DNA from: Metellina segmentata
Taxonomy: Eukaryota > Arthropoda > Arachnida > Araneae > Tetragnathidae
Direction: 5' to 3'
Length of the DNA stretch: 64,000 nucleotides
NCBI GenBank assembly: GCA_947359465.1
Contig: OX375882.1
Coordinates: 53,504,509 to 53,568,508 of the forward strand
The position numbers and the translations under genes are program-made. Every line of letters begins with the position of its first letter. Positions within the stretch are counted from its first letter, which is position 1. The notes below the pieces were generated by a model that had not been told where the DNA came from, did no database searches, and worked only from the letters and a program-made list of their open reading frames with translations. Positions 38,601-43,534 of this stretch are shown piece after piece.

Positions 38601-38616
38601 ATTTCAATTGAAGTAA
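2608..38616 (+). CDS. FIRRM: FIRRM (C1orf112) orthologue, DUF4487 protein, C-terminal 16 exons
   Basis: This is the gene span; exons are listed separately. Sixteen exons join in phase into 620 codons plus a stop, all with GT-AG introns. The order and spacing of similar segments follow human C1orf112: [12 protein letters not shown], then [15 protein letters not shown] (human MDHAFHANTWKFIIK), then [18 protein letters not shown] (human INLSILLKRLFFFMAPPHQ), then a helical C-terminus. The human N-terminal part of roughly 150 residues has no counterpart here, so the first exons are missing from the window or were not recognised. The family (Arabidopsis FLIP, human FIRRM) binds the AAA ATPase FIGNL1, controls RAD51 removal, and acts in crosslink repair and meiosis. 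The protein is all-alpha, HEAT-like, with no catalytic motif. Introns reach 9.2 kb and are full of transposons in either orientation. The identification comes from remembered similarity, not a search. Confidence 0.82.
2695..3556 (+). other. FIRRM: Start of the first FIRRM intron, featureless
   Basis: AT-rich intron sequence. I see no exon, RNA gene or clear transposon end here. Confidence 0.5.
3557..3800 (-). mobile_element. Old mariner/Tc1-like remnant, one side of the LINE insertion
   Basis: Read on the minus strand, this flank continues the transposase-like remnant at 9451-9600 that the LINE splits. It ends in a possible terminal sequence, gggttggctcactttt, near 3594-3578. It has several stops. 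The assignment is weak and depends on joining the two sides of the LINE. Confidence 0.35.
3787..3800. repeat. Target-site duplication, left copy
   Basis: CCAAGTTTCAAATC here is identical to 9437-9450. The two 14-bp copies exactly bracket the LINE, which marks its boundaries and suggests a recent insertion. Confidence 0.9.
4338..5588 (+). CDS. LINE ORF1, gag-like nucleic-acid-binding protein with three zinc knuckles
   Basis: The 416-residue protein should bind element RNA and package it as a ribonucleoprotein. Three CCHC knuckles are visible: C180-x2-C183-x4-H188-x4-C193, C199-x2-C202-x4-H207-x4-C212, and C219-x2-C222-x3-H226-x6-C233. Residues 45-175 match the fold placement of the PRE_C2HC/RRM-like region of insect LINE gags. 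The C-terminal third is Ser/Thr/Lys-rich and low complexity, ending in a basic tail. The ATG follows the 5' UTR directly, and the stop is 29 bp before the ORF2 ATG, so ORF2 is probably made by reinitiation or a similar coupling. There are no frameshifts. Confidence 0.88.
   Translation: MENQTSSSPSVEHLSNKNNEINLPEQKFFIMKSNEGNLKNISAILLHKTILGMVGDTKNIKKTLAGDVLIKVSNKTQAINVQKIKFVGPIAVSVTPHKTLNSSRGVISESDLVHDTEQDILESLSQQYVITVKRITISRNGQKIPTKHILTFNTPNIPKHVKIAYMNCPVRPFIPNPVRCFKCQRFGHSFLACRGKETCAKCCSTDHKTDVCTSSSLCCVNCKGDHPAFARSCPKFITEKEIQTIKVQQNISFPEARKIVNDRTPKPGISYSSMVKKTFKTNGTQTDVTIFKPSAQHKTSMNQPITPLFSKASATTSTNTKHINQPNRSINTSLKRAISSEQSNIKIAKSTSQTSLQPDVTSRNLITNPSTNDLINLYNTESDISSVESDGLESSPPKSKKDLRQDRSRPRTRKHK
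5618..9298 (+). CDS. LINE ORF2, endonuclease-reverse transcriptase-RNase H polyprotein
   Basis: The 1226-residue enzyme nicks target DNA and copies element RNA into it. Residues 1-225 are an apurinic-like endonuclease: FLSWNCRGF, the LQETYL glutamate, LGDLNGHH and the closing SDHYPIK histidine are all present. The reverse transcriptase spans about 450-730, with SFRKSRST-like fingers (GFRKSRST), GVPQGSVLS, and YVDD at about 667-670. YVDD replaces the commoner YADD or FADD but keeps both aspartates. RNase H starts near 963 (VYTDGSK) and has the EIMAIYKAL glutamate, FTDSLSVL aspartate and [19 protein letters not shown] Cys/His segment ([17 protein letters not shown]) closes the protein. All catalytic residues I can check are intact. 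Confidence 0.93.
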   Translation: MASFLSWNCRGFRQKIDDLKDIINKHKPAAIALQETYLRNNDSTNIRHFSIFRKDYDDGQRACGGVALLTSHDLPVTQIDLTTNLQAVAVRLHVNTLITICNLYLPPNTHIATSDLNNLIDQLPQPFIILGDLNGHHILWGSSDINRRGKQIEKLITDNDLCVMNNGQPTYFHSPSLTYHSIDLAICTPSILPFWTFSVDPYLYNSDHYPIKLKYAGQYQPHTDSQSRYIFETANWPLFTSLADISNTIEIDDIDEVTVKITDIIITSADASIKKVNYKPKKQKKPWWNEDCSYAYREQRKAWNIFNRYPTRENFINYKKTKAAFRKIQRLSKRDSWINYVNSINSKTTSKQLWNRIKRISGVYPNRQIPILEHNNQILSAPKDIANTIASCLSEISSSNNYNESFKKIKVASEKNKVNFTSNRILSYNCGFTFYELTKALSLVHKSTPGPDNISYVMLRHLSNSSLNNLLKFYNRIWNEHTFPQSWRYATIIPILKPNKDSKNPSNYRPIALTSCLCKILEKMVNARLMYILEKDKCLSPLQSGFRKSRSTIDNLVALETEIRNAFVQNKHLVSIFFDIEKAYDRTWRHGILRDIFNNDIRGNLPIFIQKFLEKRYFKVRIGSIFSDIFIQEEGVPQGSVLSVTLFILKINNIVSQLPPSVKGLIYVDDLQISCAAKDIRLIERQLQQAVNKITHWTNENGFSFSPSKTACVHFCKKRNLHLDPEIFFKDILINVVDNFKFLGIIFDKKLTFQPHILNLRKRCEKALNILRVLSKLSWGSDRNCLLKIYRALIRSKLDYGCVVYGSARKSALQTLNTIHHTALRLCSGAFRTSPVSSLYVESFEPSLDLRRQLLSLEYYFRITSTPHHPLHTIYHSPYLKRLYLAKTSFIPTFHLRMLDLMNGSEISALDVTQKKLYSFSPWFNHYFEFQNPFQYFNKADTSDVIYKQLFQNHIEKYTNFIQVYTDGSKRANYVGAAFTINQSVISFKLHSSCSVFTSEIMAIYKALEYISGHCHKKYIIFTDSLSVLKSLKHPDHDSHPIVLESLKRIYHLSSRGFDLIFCWIPSHVGITGNEIVDKAAKSAVTNINHTIPYRDLKSLIYKLLEEKWQNQWNDQTENKLHLLKTSITQWQSPPLRRQQVVLTRLRIGHTRITHRHLLLGEDHPICNYCICPLTVKHVLIECSHFNYQRLKYFNSYTLTLEDMVGENPHPNIFSFLHDIGFIHHI
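9437..9450. repeat. Target-site duplication, right copy
   Basis: CCAAGTTTCAAATC, identical to 3787-3800, directly after the aatcc-type tail of the LINE. Confidence 0.9.
9451..9600 (-). pseudogene. Mariner/Tc1-like transposase C-terminal remnant
   Basis: Minus-strand translation gives [20 protein letters not shown], which follows the DFFLWGxxKSxVYxxP block near the C-terminus of mariner/Tc1-class transposases. The catalytic block upstream is not recognisable and stops follow. The LINE at 3801-9436 landed within this relic; the other side continues at 3557-3800. Confidence 0.5.
9601..11857 (+). other. FIRRM: FIRRM intron, no supported feature
   Basis: Several short ORFs occur on both strands (for example 9783-10088 and 10203-10460), but none shows a recognisable domain. 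The 9700-10460 part is GC-richer than its surroundings and is probably old repeat. From 10480 to 11857 the sequence is plain AT-rich intron. Confidence 0.4.
11858..12009 (+). CDS. FIRRM: FIRRM exon 2 of window
   Basis: Acceptor tttttag ends at 11857; donor gtgagt starts at 12010; phase 0 in, phase 2 out. The segment [15 protein letters not shown] is the clearest match to human C1orf112 (MDHAFHANTWKFIIK). Confidence 0.85.
12580..13291 (+). mobile_element. Mariner remnant with its 3' half duplicated in inverted orientation
   Basis: The segment 12602-12852 is the reverse complement of 13019-13272 at about 90 percent identity, with 166 bp between them. The right arm is the natural 3' end of a mariner, carrying the C-terminal transposase codons and a tail ending near TACTCCCTCGTA. 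The left arm is an inverted extra copy. The result is a long near-perfect hairpin inside an intron. Confidence 0.75.
12855..13121 (+). pseudogene. Mariner transposase, C-terminal fragment
   Basis: About 89 residues remain of a roughly 345-residue transposase. [12 protein letters not shown] corresponds to the HDNARPHV block with the second catalytic aspartate. [23 protein letters not shown] corresponds to the YSPDLAPSDFHLFGPLK block, but the third catalytic residue is N instead of D. The N-terminal HTH and first aspartate are missing. The copy is dead. Confidence 0.8.
13749..13759. repeat. SINE target-site duplication, left copy
   Basis: AGTATTGCTGT, identical to 14203-14213; the two copies bracket the SINE. 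Confidence 0.85.
13760..14202 (+). mobile_element. tRNA-derived SINE with 11-bp target duplication
   Basis: The first 73 or so bases (13760-13834) resemble a tRNA: A-box-like TAGCTCAGTCATTAGAGC and B-box-like GGTTGTGGGTTCTGTCC, the two parts of an internal RNA polymerase III promoter. A unique body of about 370 bp follows, ending in an aac-repeat tail at about 14188-14199. Perfect 11-bp duplications flank it. It inserted into the decayed gene 13270-14730 and splits one of its conserved blocks. The tRNA-like head is not a functional tRNA: its acceptor end runs straight into the body. Confidence 0.88.
14203..14213. repeat. SINE target-site duplication, right copy
   Basis: AGTATTGCTGT, directly after the aac-repeat tail. 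Confidence 0.85.
15558..16170 (+). other. FIRRM: FIRRM intron, no supported feature
   Basis: AT-rich sequence with A-runs; nothing recognisable on either strand. Confidence 0.4.
16171..17327 (-). mobile_element. Tc1-like transposon, nearly full length, inactive
   Basis: The ends form inverted repeats: CACTGAAGAGCAAAAACATT from 16171 and its partner ending at 17327 (gttttggctcatcattg). A TA dinucleotide flanks each side (16169-16170, 17328-17329), the Tc1/mariner target duplication. The length, about 1.16 kb, is right for a single-ORF Tc1 element; the transposase reads on the minus strand but is broken. Confidence 0.85.
16195..17201 (-). pseudogene. Tc1-like transposase, frameshifted
   Basis: The N-terminal part (17201-16992) has the paired-type [38 protein letters not shown]. 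The catalytic part (16916-16440) shows [19 protein letters not shown], then in other frames DESRF-like and [14 protein letters not shown] pieces, then [19 protein letters not shown]. The last part (16384-16199) corresponds to the C-terminal IEHIWD and MPRR region. At least two frame changes and stops break it. The enzyme would cut and paste the element at TA sites when intact. Confidence 0.8.
17792..18840 (+). mobile_element. Helentron/Helitron2-like non-autonomous insert
   Basis: This segment is absent from copy C, which defines it as an insertion into a T-run. It begins TTACCCATGGTCAA (17792-17805). The exact inverse, TTGACCATGGGTAA, lies at 18792-18805, 35 bp before the right end. Between that and the end is a hairpin: TGTAATTG (18808-18815), a 10-nt loop, CAATTACA (18826-18833). 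A 5' terminal repeat whose partner is subterminal, followed by a 3' hairpin and insertion between Ts, is the layout described for Helentron-type rolling-circle elements. The insert carries ORF 18240-18620. No Rep or helicase domain is present. Confidence 0.55.
18240..18620 (+). CDS. Small basic protein in the Helentron-like insert
   Basis: A 126-residue uninterrupted ORF. Residues 1-72 are very rich in K, R and E ([18 protein letters not shown] and similar runs), likely helical and nuclear. Residues 73-126 are Ser/Pro-rich. It recalls the basic N-terminal segments of Helitron-type helicases and of other arthropod transposon proteins, but there is no catalytic domain, so this may be a truncated reading frame carried by a non-autonomous element. 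A single ATG follows AT-rich sequence. It is the only intact ORF in its region. Whether it is expressed cannot be judged. Confidence 0.45.
   Translation: MGRKRKTEAERDQAKRRKIEYNQKYKKERSIETKAYDRERKRKARSKPEARAHSNTLLRERRALKRQQGASEDEFKGRKKQKVNDSNSLYSSSSVLPPDIFLGLPIPSLAHSSPSSDLNDYSNQKK
19988..20114 (+). CDS. FIRRM: FIRRM exon 3 of window
   Basis: Acceptor tttacag ends at 19987; donor gtaatt starts at 20115; enters with one base, leaves in phase 0. Encodes [20 protein letters not shown] and on, lined up with the human SIIKSQLKHKDIITSL segment. It lies 8 kb after exon 2. Confidence 0.82.
20985..21112 (+). CDS. FIRRM: FIRRM exon 4 of window
   Basis: Acceptor ttcctag ends at 20984; donor gtaagt starts at 21113; phase 0 in, 2 out. 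Helical segment ([20 protein letters not shown]). The introns on both sides hold no recognisable element. Confidence 0.8.
21749..21897 (+). CDS. FIRRM: FIRRM exon 5 of window
   Basis: Acceptor cttttcag ends at 21748; donor gtaagt starts at 21898. Encodes [19 protein letters not shown] and on, similar to the human DNADYRLFQKTLKL part. Confidence 0.8.
22488..22562 (+). CDS. FIRRM: FIRRM exon 6 of window
   Basis: Acceptor attttag ends at 22487; donor gtaaag starts at 22563; phase 1 in and out. Encodes [20 protein letters not shown]. Confidence 0.75.
22563..23397 (+). other. FIRRM: FIRRM intron part, no supported feature
   Basis: No exon, RNA gene or clear transposon end is recognised before the element that starts at 23398. 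The adjacent introns 20115-20984, 21113-21748 and 21898-22487 are likewise plain AT-rich sequence. Confidence 0.4.
23398..23954. mobile_element. Tc1/mariner-type MITE, 557 bp
   Basis: Terminal inverted repeat: CACTGCTTGTGAAAATTGCA from 23398 pairs with the reverse complement of tgttgcaatttccacaaaagtg ending at 23954, with a 2-base gap and few mismatches. TA flanks both ends (23396-23397, 23955-23956). The interior has only short ORFs with no transposase motifs. Confidence 0.65.
24049..24117 (+). CDS. FIRRM: FIRRM exon 7 of window
   Basis: Acceptor atattcag ends at 24048; donor gtaagt starts at 24118; phase 1 in and out. Encodes [20 protein letters not shown]. Confidence 0.75.
24312..24393 (+). 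CDS. FIRRM: FIRRM exon 8 of window
   Basis: Acceptor aacatttcag ends at 24311. The donor is placed at 24394 (gttcgt, a weak site) because the next exon needs phase 2; a second GT at 24398 would put the next exon out of frame. Encodes [20 protein letters not shown]. Confidence 0.7.
24437..25088. mobile_element. TA-flanked MITE (pogo/Tigger-like ends), 652 bp
   Basis: CAGTCAGTATCAGTTATATAG from 24437 is inverted at the right end, which finishes ccggtactgactg at 25088. TA lies on both sides (24435-24436, 25089-25090). The CAGT start plus TA duplication suggests a pogo/Tigger-type or other Tc1/mariner element. It carries a second, nested MITE at 24870-25024 and no ORF of note. Confidence 0.65.
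24870..25024. mobile_element. hAT-like MITE, 155 bp, nested
   Basis: CAGGGCTCGAAATA at the left pairs with TATTTCGAGGCCTG at the right (one mismatch in 14). The flanks AGTTAGAC (24862-24869) and AGTTATAC (25025-25032) form an 8-bp duplication with one change, as for hAT elements. The interior is built of ggtgcac / gtgcacc repeats and can fold on itself. Confidence 0.75.
25500..25581 (+). CDS. FIRRM: FIRRM exon 9 of window
   Basis: Acceptor atactttag ends at 25499; donor gtatgt starts at 25582; one base in, phase 0 out. Encodes [20 protein letters not shown], which lines up with the human AVTLYQHVCVHLCTFITSF part. Confidence 0.82.
26111..27259. mobile_element. DNA transposon family 'GGTTCCCACG', copy B
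   Basis: It starts CAGGGTTCCCACGG at 26111 and ends gtgggaagcatg at 27259. TTAAG is duplicated at 26106-26110 and 27260-27264, again 5 bp. The interior matches copies A and C (ccttgaaaagtccttga runs; a taacgat..aaagatag block near 26700; a cacaggttctgtga hairpin near 27010) but is more diverged, so this looks like the oldest of the three. No coding capacity. Confidence 0.78.
27402..27484 (+). CDS. FIRRM: FIRRM exon 10 of window
   Basis: Acceptor tttgcttacag ends at 27401; donor gtatat starts at 27485; phase 0 in, 2 out. Encodes [19 protein letters not shown], parallel to the human SANMITSLLAMDAWCFLAR. Confidence 0.85.
27812..27941 (+). CDS. FIRRM: FIRRM exon 11 of window
   Basis: Acceptor tttacatctag ends at 27811; donor gtatga starts at 27942; one base in, phase 0 out. 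Contains [18 protein letters not shown], one of the best matches to human C1orf112. Confidence 0.87.
28278..29203. mobile_element. TA-flanked non-autonomous DNA element, 926 bp
   Basis: ACGGCCGTATTCACAAGTC at the left end pairs with gacttgttaatttggctgt at the right, about 15 of 19 positions. TA is present on both sides (28276-28277, 29204-29205). The interior has inner inverted segments (gagttaactcg-type motifs near each end) and no ORF. Superfamily unknown; the TA flanks suggest Tc1/mariner. Confidence 0.5.
29207..31505 (-). mobile_element. BEL/Pao LTR-retrotransposon remnant, no LTRs seen
   Basis: Minus-strand pieces come in the right order for a Pao pol: RT/RNase H side first (31505-31305, [19 protein letters not shown]), then the RNase H to integrase region (30784-30548, [16 protein letters not shown] and [10 protein letters not shown]), then the integrase core (29974-29774, [20 protein letters not shown] and [18 protein letters not shown]), then the integrase tail (29558-29334, [34 protein letters not shown]). 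Many stops and frameshifts separate them. Gag, protease and the start of RT are missing. The left side abuts the TA-flanked element and the right side abuts a hAT-like fragment. Confidence 0.85.
29334..31505 (-). pseudogene. BEL/Pao pol pseudogene
   Basis: Decayed reading frame of the BEL/Pao element. Visible parts: an RT-end segment, the connection segment with [13 protein letters not shown] (normally NPADxxTRG), an integrase core where the DNGTNF aspartate region reads DQATSF (metal-binding positions damaged), and the GHFLIG/WxKRWxxxYL tail. When intact it would reverse-transcribe and integrate the element. It is not functional. Confidence 0.82.
31507..31942 (+). mobile_element. 3' fragment of the hAT-like 'GGCTCCTAACA' family
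   Basis: This is the reverse complement of 46962-47395 at about 80 percent identity. It includes a short coding stretch on the plus strand ([20 protein letters not shown], then [17 protein letters not shown]) and a right end with gattagtcacttttgtcac and acccctg. The left part of the element is missing, cut off where the BEL/Pao relic stops. Confidence 0.7.
31943..33074 (+). other. FIRRM: FIRRM intron, no supported feature
   Basis: ORFs at 32494-32685 (minus) and 32738-32962 (plus) show no domains. The stretch is probably old repeat. Confidence 0.35.
33075..33440 (-). repeat. Dispersed repeat fragment related to 48340-48610
   Basis: The sequence is the reverse complement of the right part of the hAT-like element at 46962-49033, with shared blocks such as gtgtggtgtatcatttggcg, gaaggttagtcgctgacagc and gtcacttaaaagggg. 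It is GC-richer than the intron around it. It is not in the order expected for a single copy with 31507-31942, so it is a separate fragment or a rearranged copy. Confidence 0.6.
33597..33734 (+). CDS. FIRRM: FIRRM exon 12 of window
   Basis: Acceptor ttttttttcag ends at 33596; donor gtatgt starts at 33735; 46 codons, phase 0. Encodes [20 protein letters not shown] and a linker with [12 protein letters not shown]. It follows a 5.65-kb intron filled with transposon relics, yet the frame is kept. Confidence 0.8.
34065..34440 (-). mobile_element. Fragment of family 'GGTTCCCACG', inverted
   Basis: On the minus strand the order matches about 18960-19290 of copy A: a ttcgggctt..actacctgaggt block, then two units with the atctttaacgatc..aagatag motif. 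The termini are absent. It is a fourth, partial copy in the same gene. Confidence 0.65.
34951..35070 (+). CDS. FIRRM: FIRRM exon 13 of window
   Basis: Acceptor gttttcag ends at 34950; donor gtaata starts at 35071; 40 codons, phase 0. Helical: [19 protein letters not shown]. Confidence 0.8.
35071..35960 (+). other. FIRRM: FIRRM intron, no supported feature
   Basis: AT-rich; short ORFs only. Confidence 0.4.
35961..37423. mobile_element. DNA transposon family 'GGTTCCCACG', copy C
   Basis: It starts CAGGGTTCCCACGG at 35961 and ends CGTGGGAACCATG at 37423. TGAAA is duplicated at 35956-35960 and 37424-37428. It is about 90 percent identical to copy A by eye over the shared parts and lacks the Helentron-like insert, so it shows the empty site. 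No transposase. A short TA microsatellite lies at about 37250-37270. Confidence 0.85.
37612..37725 (+). CDS. FIRRM: FIRRM exon 14 of window
   Basis: Acceptor atttatag ends at 37611; donor gtaagc starts at 37726; 38 codons, phase 0. Encodes [20 protein letters not shown] and a basic end ([14 protein letters not shown]). Confidence 0.8.
38161..38352 (+). CDS. FIRRM: FIRRM exon 15 of window
   Basis: Acceptor tctctttag ends at 38160; donor gtaagt starts at 38353; 64 codons, phase 0. Contains [20 protein letters not shown], which matches the human ALLLADRSWLLEQHTLEAF region, a HEAT-like repeat. Confidence 0.85.
38482..38616 (+). CDS. FIRRM: FIRRM last exon with stop
   Basis: Acceptor atattttag ends at 38481; 44 codons then TAA at 38614-38616. 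Encodes [20 protein letters not shown] and a basic end. It is shorter than the human C-terminus. An ATTAAA at 38775-38780 could be the poly(A) signal, but this is weak. Confidence 0.75.
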   Translation, partial: VPVTGFLSENERMKYLQTQLRVSAIQRRPRVFSDNCRKILFQLK

Positions 38617-40945
38617 TTTTAAAGAACTATGTAAATTATAGACAGGCATATAAAGCATTTTCTGTAAATGTACTATTTTTATTGAAATGTAGAATATTGG
38701 AAAACAAACTGGTGTTTTTACTGAGTTTGACATTATAGTGCTGTGTTTACCCATTTGTATCTTAATGCTTTATTATTAAATGTATTGTTTTTTCTTGTAT
38801 CAGATTTAAATTCAATGAAAATGGTATCAACATGTCCTCAGAATTTATTTCTGAACAGTTTTCAGGAGGAAAAAATGTTTTTACTTGGAAAGGACACGGA
38901 AGAAACAAGAGTATTAATATCTATTTGCAAAATATTTAAATTCAACATAGGTGGACACTTGCATACATACTACCTTTCTGGAACTTAGCAAGGGTTAGAA
39001 CAAAATACACCAGTGCCTTACCACAACTAGTAAATTGCTCATATGTTCACAACAATTAAATTGCTATTTTTTATTGTTAAGACATGCATATCAGAAAATG
39101 TACTTAAATAGAGCAATGCTTCAGAAATGTACTTTAAACATGGACACAAAAAACTACAGTAGTTCCCAGAGGTGATAGAACACCCTGTAATTAGGGTTTG
39201 AAAATTCCAATTATGAACCAAGCTGAGAGAAAACTATGTTGGGGTGCTTTTATAAATTTCTACTTAAAAATGAAATAGATAATTTTTGTAATATGTAGAA
39301 TCAAGTTGCAGAGTTATTAACTGCTGTGACTGGTAGAAGATGCGATTTGGAGCAGTTGTTTGACAATTTTGTGTAATGAGTTTCAGAGCAAGCCTCTTGT
39401 CAATTTGGAGGGATTATATAAATATTATATTACAAGAATACTGATATGTCTTGCCCACAAGTATGAACCTACTTGACAAATTTAGTTGCATATCTTATTA
39501 AATGTGAACAAGTACAATCAACCTATTTTGATAGATTTAATCAATTTATTAACTGCTTCAATAGTTGGCCATGTCTAATATATATTTTGGAAATCTTAAT
39601 ATTAGAAGCCAGTCATTTAAAAACATAGTTGATTAGTGCTAAGGAATGTTTGATTATAAAATATCTTAACTAAGTAATAATTCACATAGTGAGTGTTTAG
39701 TTAGTGGCATCATTTGCTTAATGAACATAAAAGTAAAAATATCCAACCTTCTCACAATTACCTTCATCAAAATTGCTAGATTTCATAAATTAATGAAATT
39801 AAAAATATGTTGAGAAAACTTAATGTGTTTGTAGAAAATTTTAAAAGGTATTCCATTTTAAACTACATCTAACAATTTACTTCTAAAATTCCATTCAGTT
39901 TTACGAATTGAAACATGTTTTAAAATATTTGTTTAAAAGAAAGAAGTATTTCTTTTAAAACCAGTACAATAGAAATTAAAAAAAAAATTAAAACAGTTTG
40001 ACACTACCAAAACCAGTGCTTATTTTAGCCCATATACAAAGGAATCAGTTAAAAAAATACGAAATAAGCTAATTTAGTATCAAATATGTTGAAGAACTCA
40101 CCAAAAGCATAAATATGGATATTTTCTTAACACAAAATACTGAATTTCCTGTCGTAATTGATAGTTACAGCATCTTTTCGACTACAGAATACATTTTTTA
40201 ATTATACAATTCCAGCATGCTTGTTCCAAATTTTTAAAAAGTTGTGTAAAGATATTTTAGATTAAAAAATAAATGTGCCTATCTTTCATGAATGTAACCC
40301 AACTGTTTACTGATGTAAAATTAACTGCATTATCCAGAAGGCATCAATGATTTTGTAATATTGCTTTTGTAAAATGACATCGACTGTATACAAATACTAG
40401 TGATTTTTAAAGAAAAGGTCAGAAAAATTCCTAAAATTGATTTTGGATATATTATTGCTGTGAAAAGCTGCCAGTTGTCGAGATTAAAAAATTGCAAAAC
40501 ATCTGCCGTCTTGTTGCTAGTGGCAACCGTTAAAATTACAAAAATATCGAAAATTGCACTAAATATAACAAAATGAAGGCAATTTAGTGTAGAATAGCAA
40601 CCTTTTAGTCTAATGTTCTTTTCTCTGCGTAGCTTCATCCAAGTACTGATTGACAATATTTAATGCAAAATGGTGCCAAGCTAACATACATGTTCAAGAT
40701 TTTATCATTTAATTTTTGAATAAATCAATCAAAATTTAGTAGATCTGAACCCTTGATTTGGCACTTTTCTTAAGATGCTGTTTTGGAGCAGGTGCTTGAT
40801 TCAATTAGCACAGAATTACTATCTCTGTAAGTGTTTACATTGCACACACTAAAGTTATATTTTGATTCCAAAAAGGTGTTTTTTTTTGCTCAGAAAATGG
40901 TTCAATTATTAAAGATGTTTAGATTGATGCTCGAATTCCGTATTA
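38617..40945. other. Between the two genes: FIRRM 3' side, no supported feature
   Basis: AT-rich sequence probably including the FIRRM 3' UTR. The ORF 38743-38988 follows the stop and has no domain. No RNA gene or transposon end is seen. Confidence 0.4.
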
Positions 40946-41929
40946 CACAATTTACATCTCAGAACAAAACGGAAGGTAGCAATCGATAGAGGTGAATGTT
41001 TTCTACTAATACCAATATTTAAAATTTGTCTAAGGGGTCTTCTTCATATTAAATTGGGTGCTACTCCGATATTTTCAATACGAACCCCCCATCTTTTTTT
41101 ACAAATTTGAATTCTACACACAATTTCAGGCGGATTTGATGAAAAACGGCGTAAAATTGACCGAGAAAATCCATACAAACCATTGAGGGAGCGTGTAAAT
41201 GTTCAATCACATAAATATTAATAAAGACGTGTAGTGGCCGTCGCGGTCAATGATCTGTTGCAGGCGCCTTGATATGGAGTCCCTTAAGATGGTGACAAAG
41301 TCAGAATTCATTCTGATTGAATACCAGGATCTGTTGGCATACATTTGTTTTCACTTTGTGAACTATCCTCAATAACGATAATAATCATCAAATTTTGCAA
41401 GCAGTCTCACTGCGCTACTAATTATGCCCGTGATGAGCTGAAATTTGGAATTCCGATGTTTCAGTGACAAATGAATGGCATGGAGTCAAAAATTTTATGA
41501 ATATTAATTTCATAATTAATAAAAAATAGTAAAATTTAGTTTGATAGTTAAAATGTTTATAGATTGTTTTGGGGTAGTACATAGAAAAAGGATAGTAGAG
41601 GATAGAAAAACAATTTCCAAGGAAAATTAATGTTTTTAGCAAATATAACAAAACATGTGAAACACCAATTTAACATTAGATCTAATTTTCAAACACTTAC
41701 AAATCGGTGAAAAATCCAATAAAATTGAAGAACTTTTTTTTTATTTCCGCCGGAAATTGTGTAGAATCCAAATTTGTGATAAAAGATGGGGTTCGTATTG
41801 AAACTTTCGGAGTAGGCTCCCAATTTCAAAAGAAGACGGCCCCTTAGACAAATTTTAAATCGATATTTGTAGAAAACTTTCAACCCTATCGATTGCTACC
41901 TTCCGTTTTGTTCTGAGATGTAAATTGTG
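40946..41929. mobile_element. DNA element with about 190-bp terminal inverted repeats
   Basis: The left arm 40946-41134 is the reverse complement of 41745-41929 at roughly 83 percent, starting CACAATTTACATCTCAGAAC. The interior (about 41225-41300, minus strand) keeps a piece reading RDSISRRLQQIIDRDGHYT, like the C-terminus of Tc1-class transposases. No intact ORF. Target duplication not resolved. Confidence 0.7.
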
Positions 41930-43534
41930 CTATTGCGATTGGGTGAGTCGCTTTTTTTTGACGGGTGTACATTAGGGTGGTCCAAATTTTGAAGTTTCAC
42001 GTTCTCCCCCTCAAAATTTTTTCAACTATATCTAAAATTAATTATGGTAAAATTTAATCACTAACAAACAATATTTAGAGGTAACTCAAATTTCATAATT
42101 TGTGGTCATTTTGTCATTTTTTGCTTATTTTTCTTAGAAAAATATCTCTTATCTCTATATAAAAATTATTTAACTGTATATAAAAGTCGTTTATATATAT
42201 TATATAAAAAATTAGACCATTTGTAAATGCATAGTTTGTTTAAAAGTAATTTCAGCAGTGTAAAGTTGGTATGAGTTGAAAGCTACAGTGCAAGAAGCAT
42301 CTAAGGACACAATAGCAGAGAGCAAAATTTTGGGGGAAAGCCGAAATACCCATGCGGGATCCCCAGCACTGTCAGAAAAAATTAGAGAAATAATTTGAAG
42401 AATGGAGATTTTTAAAAAAGAACAAAGGACATAAAACACCTAATCAAAAGACCAAAGAGAGTGCATTGTGTCTTCGAAATTAGATAATTTATTTGATAAT
42501 GCCCATGCCAATGCATTTGACATAATAAAAATAGCTCAGTATAGAGATTTCTTGCTAGCTCAGCGAAAAGATGGAAGACGAAGATCTTTTTCAGAAAAAT
42601 ATACCTGCTGATTAAAAAAAAAAAAGTCTCCTGAAAAAAAGATTACAGAATATGAAAGATTCGCAGGAAGCGGCATTGGATTTGATAACTAACTCGGATG
42701 AAGATGAAAATGATATTGAAAATGCAGTAGAATTGTTTGAAGATAAAAGAGCAACACCAGATCCTCTAGTCCATCAATACCTAAGAAAGGACGTTACAAC
42801 ATCATAACGCCAGAATTAACAGCAGCTCTAGATAGGATAAAAGTTACCTGACAGAAAAACTATGTTTGTGGTTGCAGAAACTGCCAAGAATTTGGACATC
42901 GACATGAGAGATATCAGCCTAAGCAGAAGTTCACTTCGTGGACAGATAATCAGAAATAGAATTGAACAATCCGACAAAATAAAATCACAGTTACATACAA
43001 ATGCTCCCCTGATTGTTCACTGGGATGGAATACTGTTACCAGAATTAACTTTACCCACCAAAGAGAAAATAGACAGACTACCAGTTCTAGGGTCTGGAAA
43101 CGGGGTTCCTCAGTTAATCTCGGTTGCAAAACTTCCTTCTGCAACAGGCGAAGCACAAGTCCATGCAGTTTACGAAGCTCTGAAAGAATGGGATATTGCT
43201 AAAAAATATTTGAATTGAGCTTTGATACAACATCCGCAAATAGTGGAAAGGATAAAGGTGCTTGTGCTCTTTTAGGAAACAAATTTGAGGAGGAAACTTT
43301 TTTCTTTTGTCTGCCAATCATCAAATAATGGAGCTTGTCATTGGTAAATTATTTCATGTTTTTAGGAACTTCTTCATGTCCAGAAGTACCTTTATTCAAA
43401 CGTTTCCAAGAATTTTGGGAATTCCTAGATAGAAACAAATTTGAAGCAGGCGTGAAAGATAATATTTTATCCCTTGTGCAAGATGGTAAAGCATGATATT
43501 TTAAAGTTTGCTGCTAGACAAGAATTATCAACTA

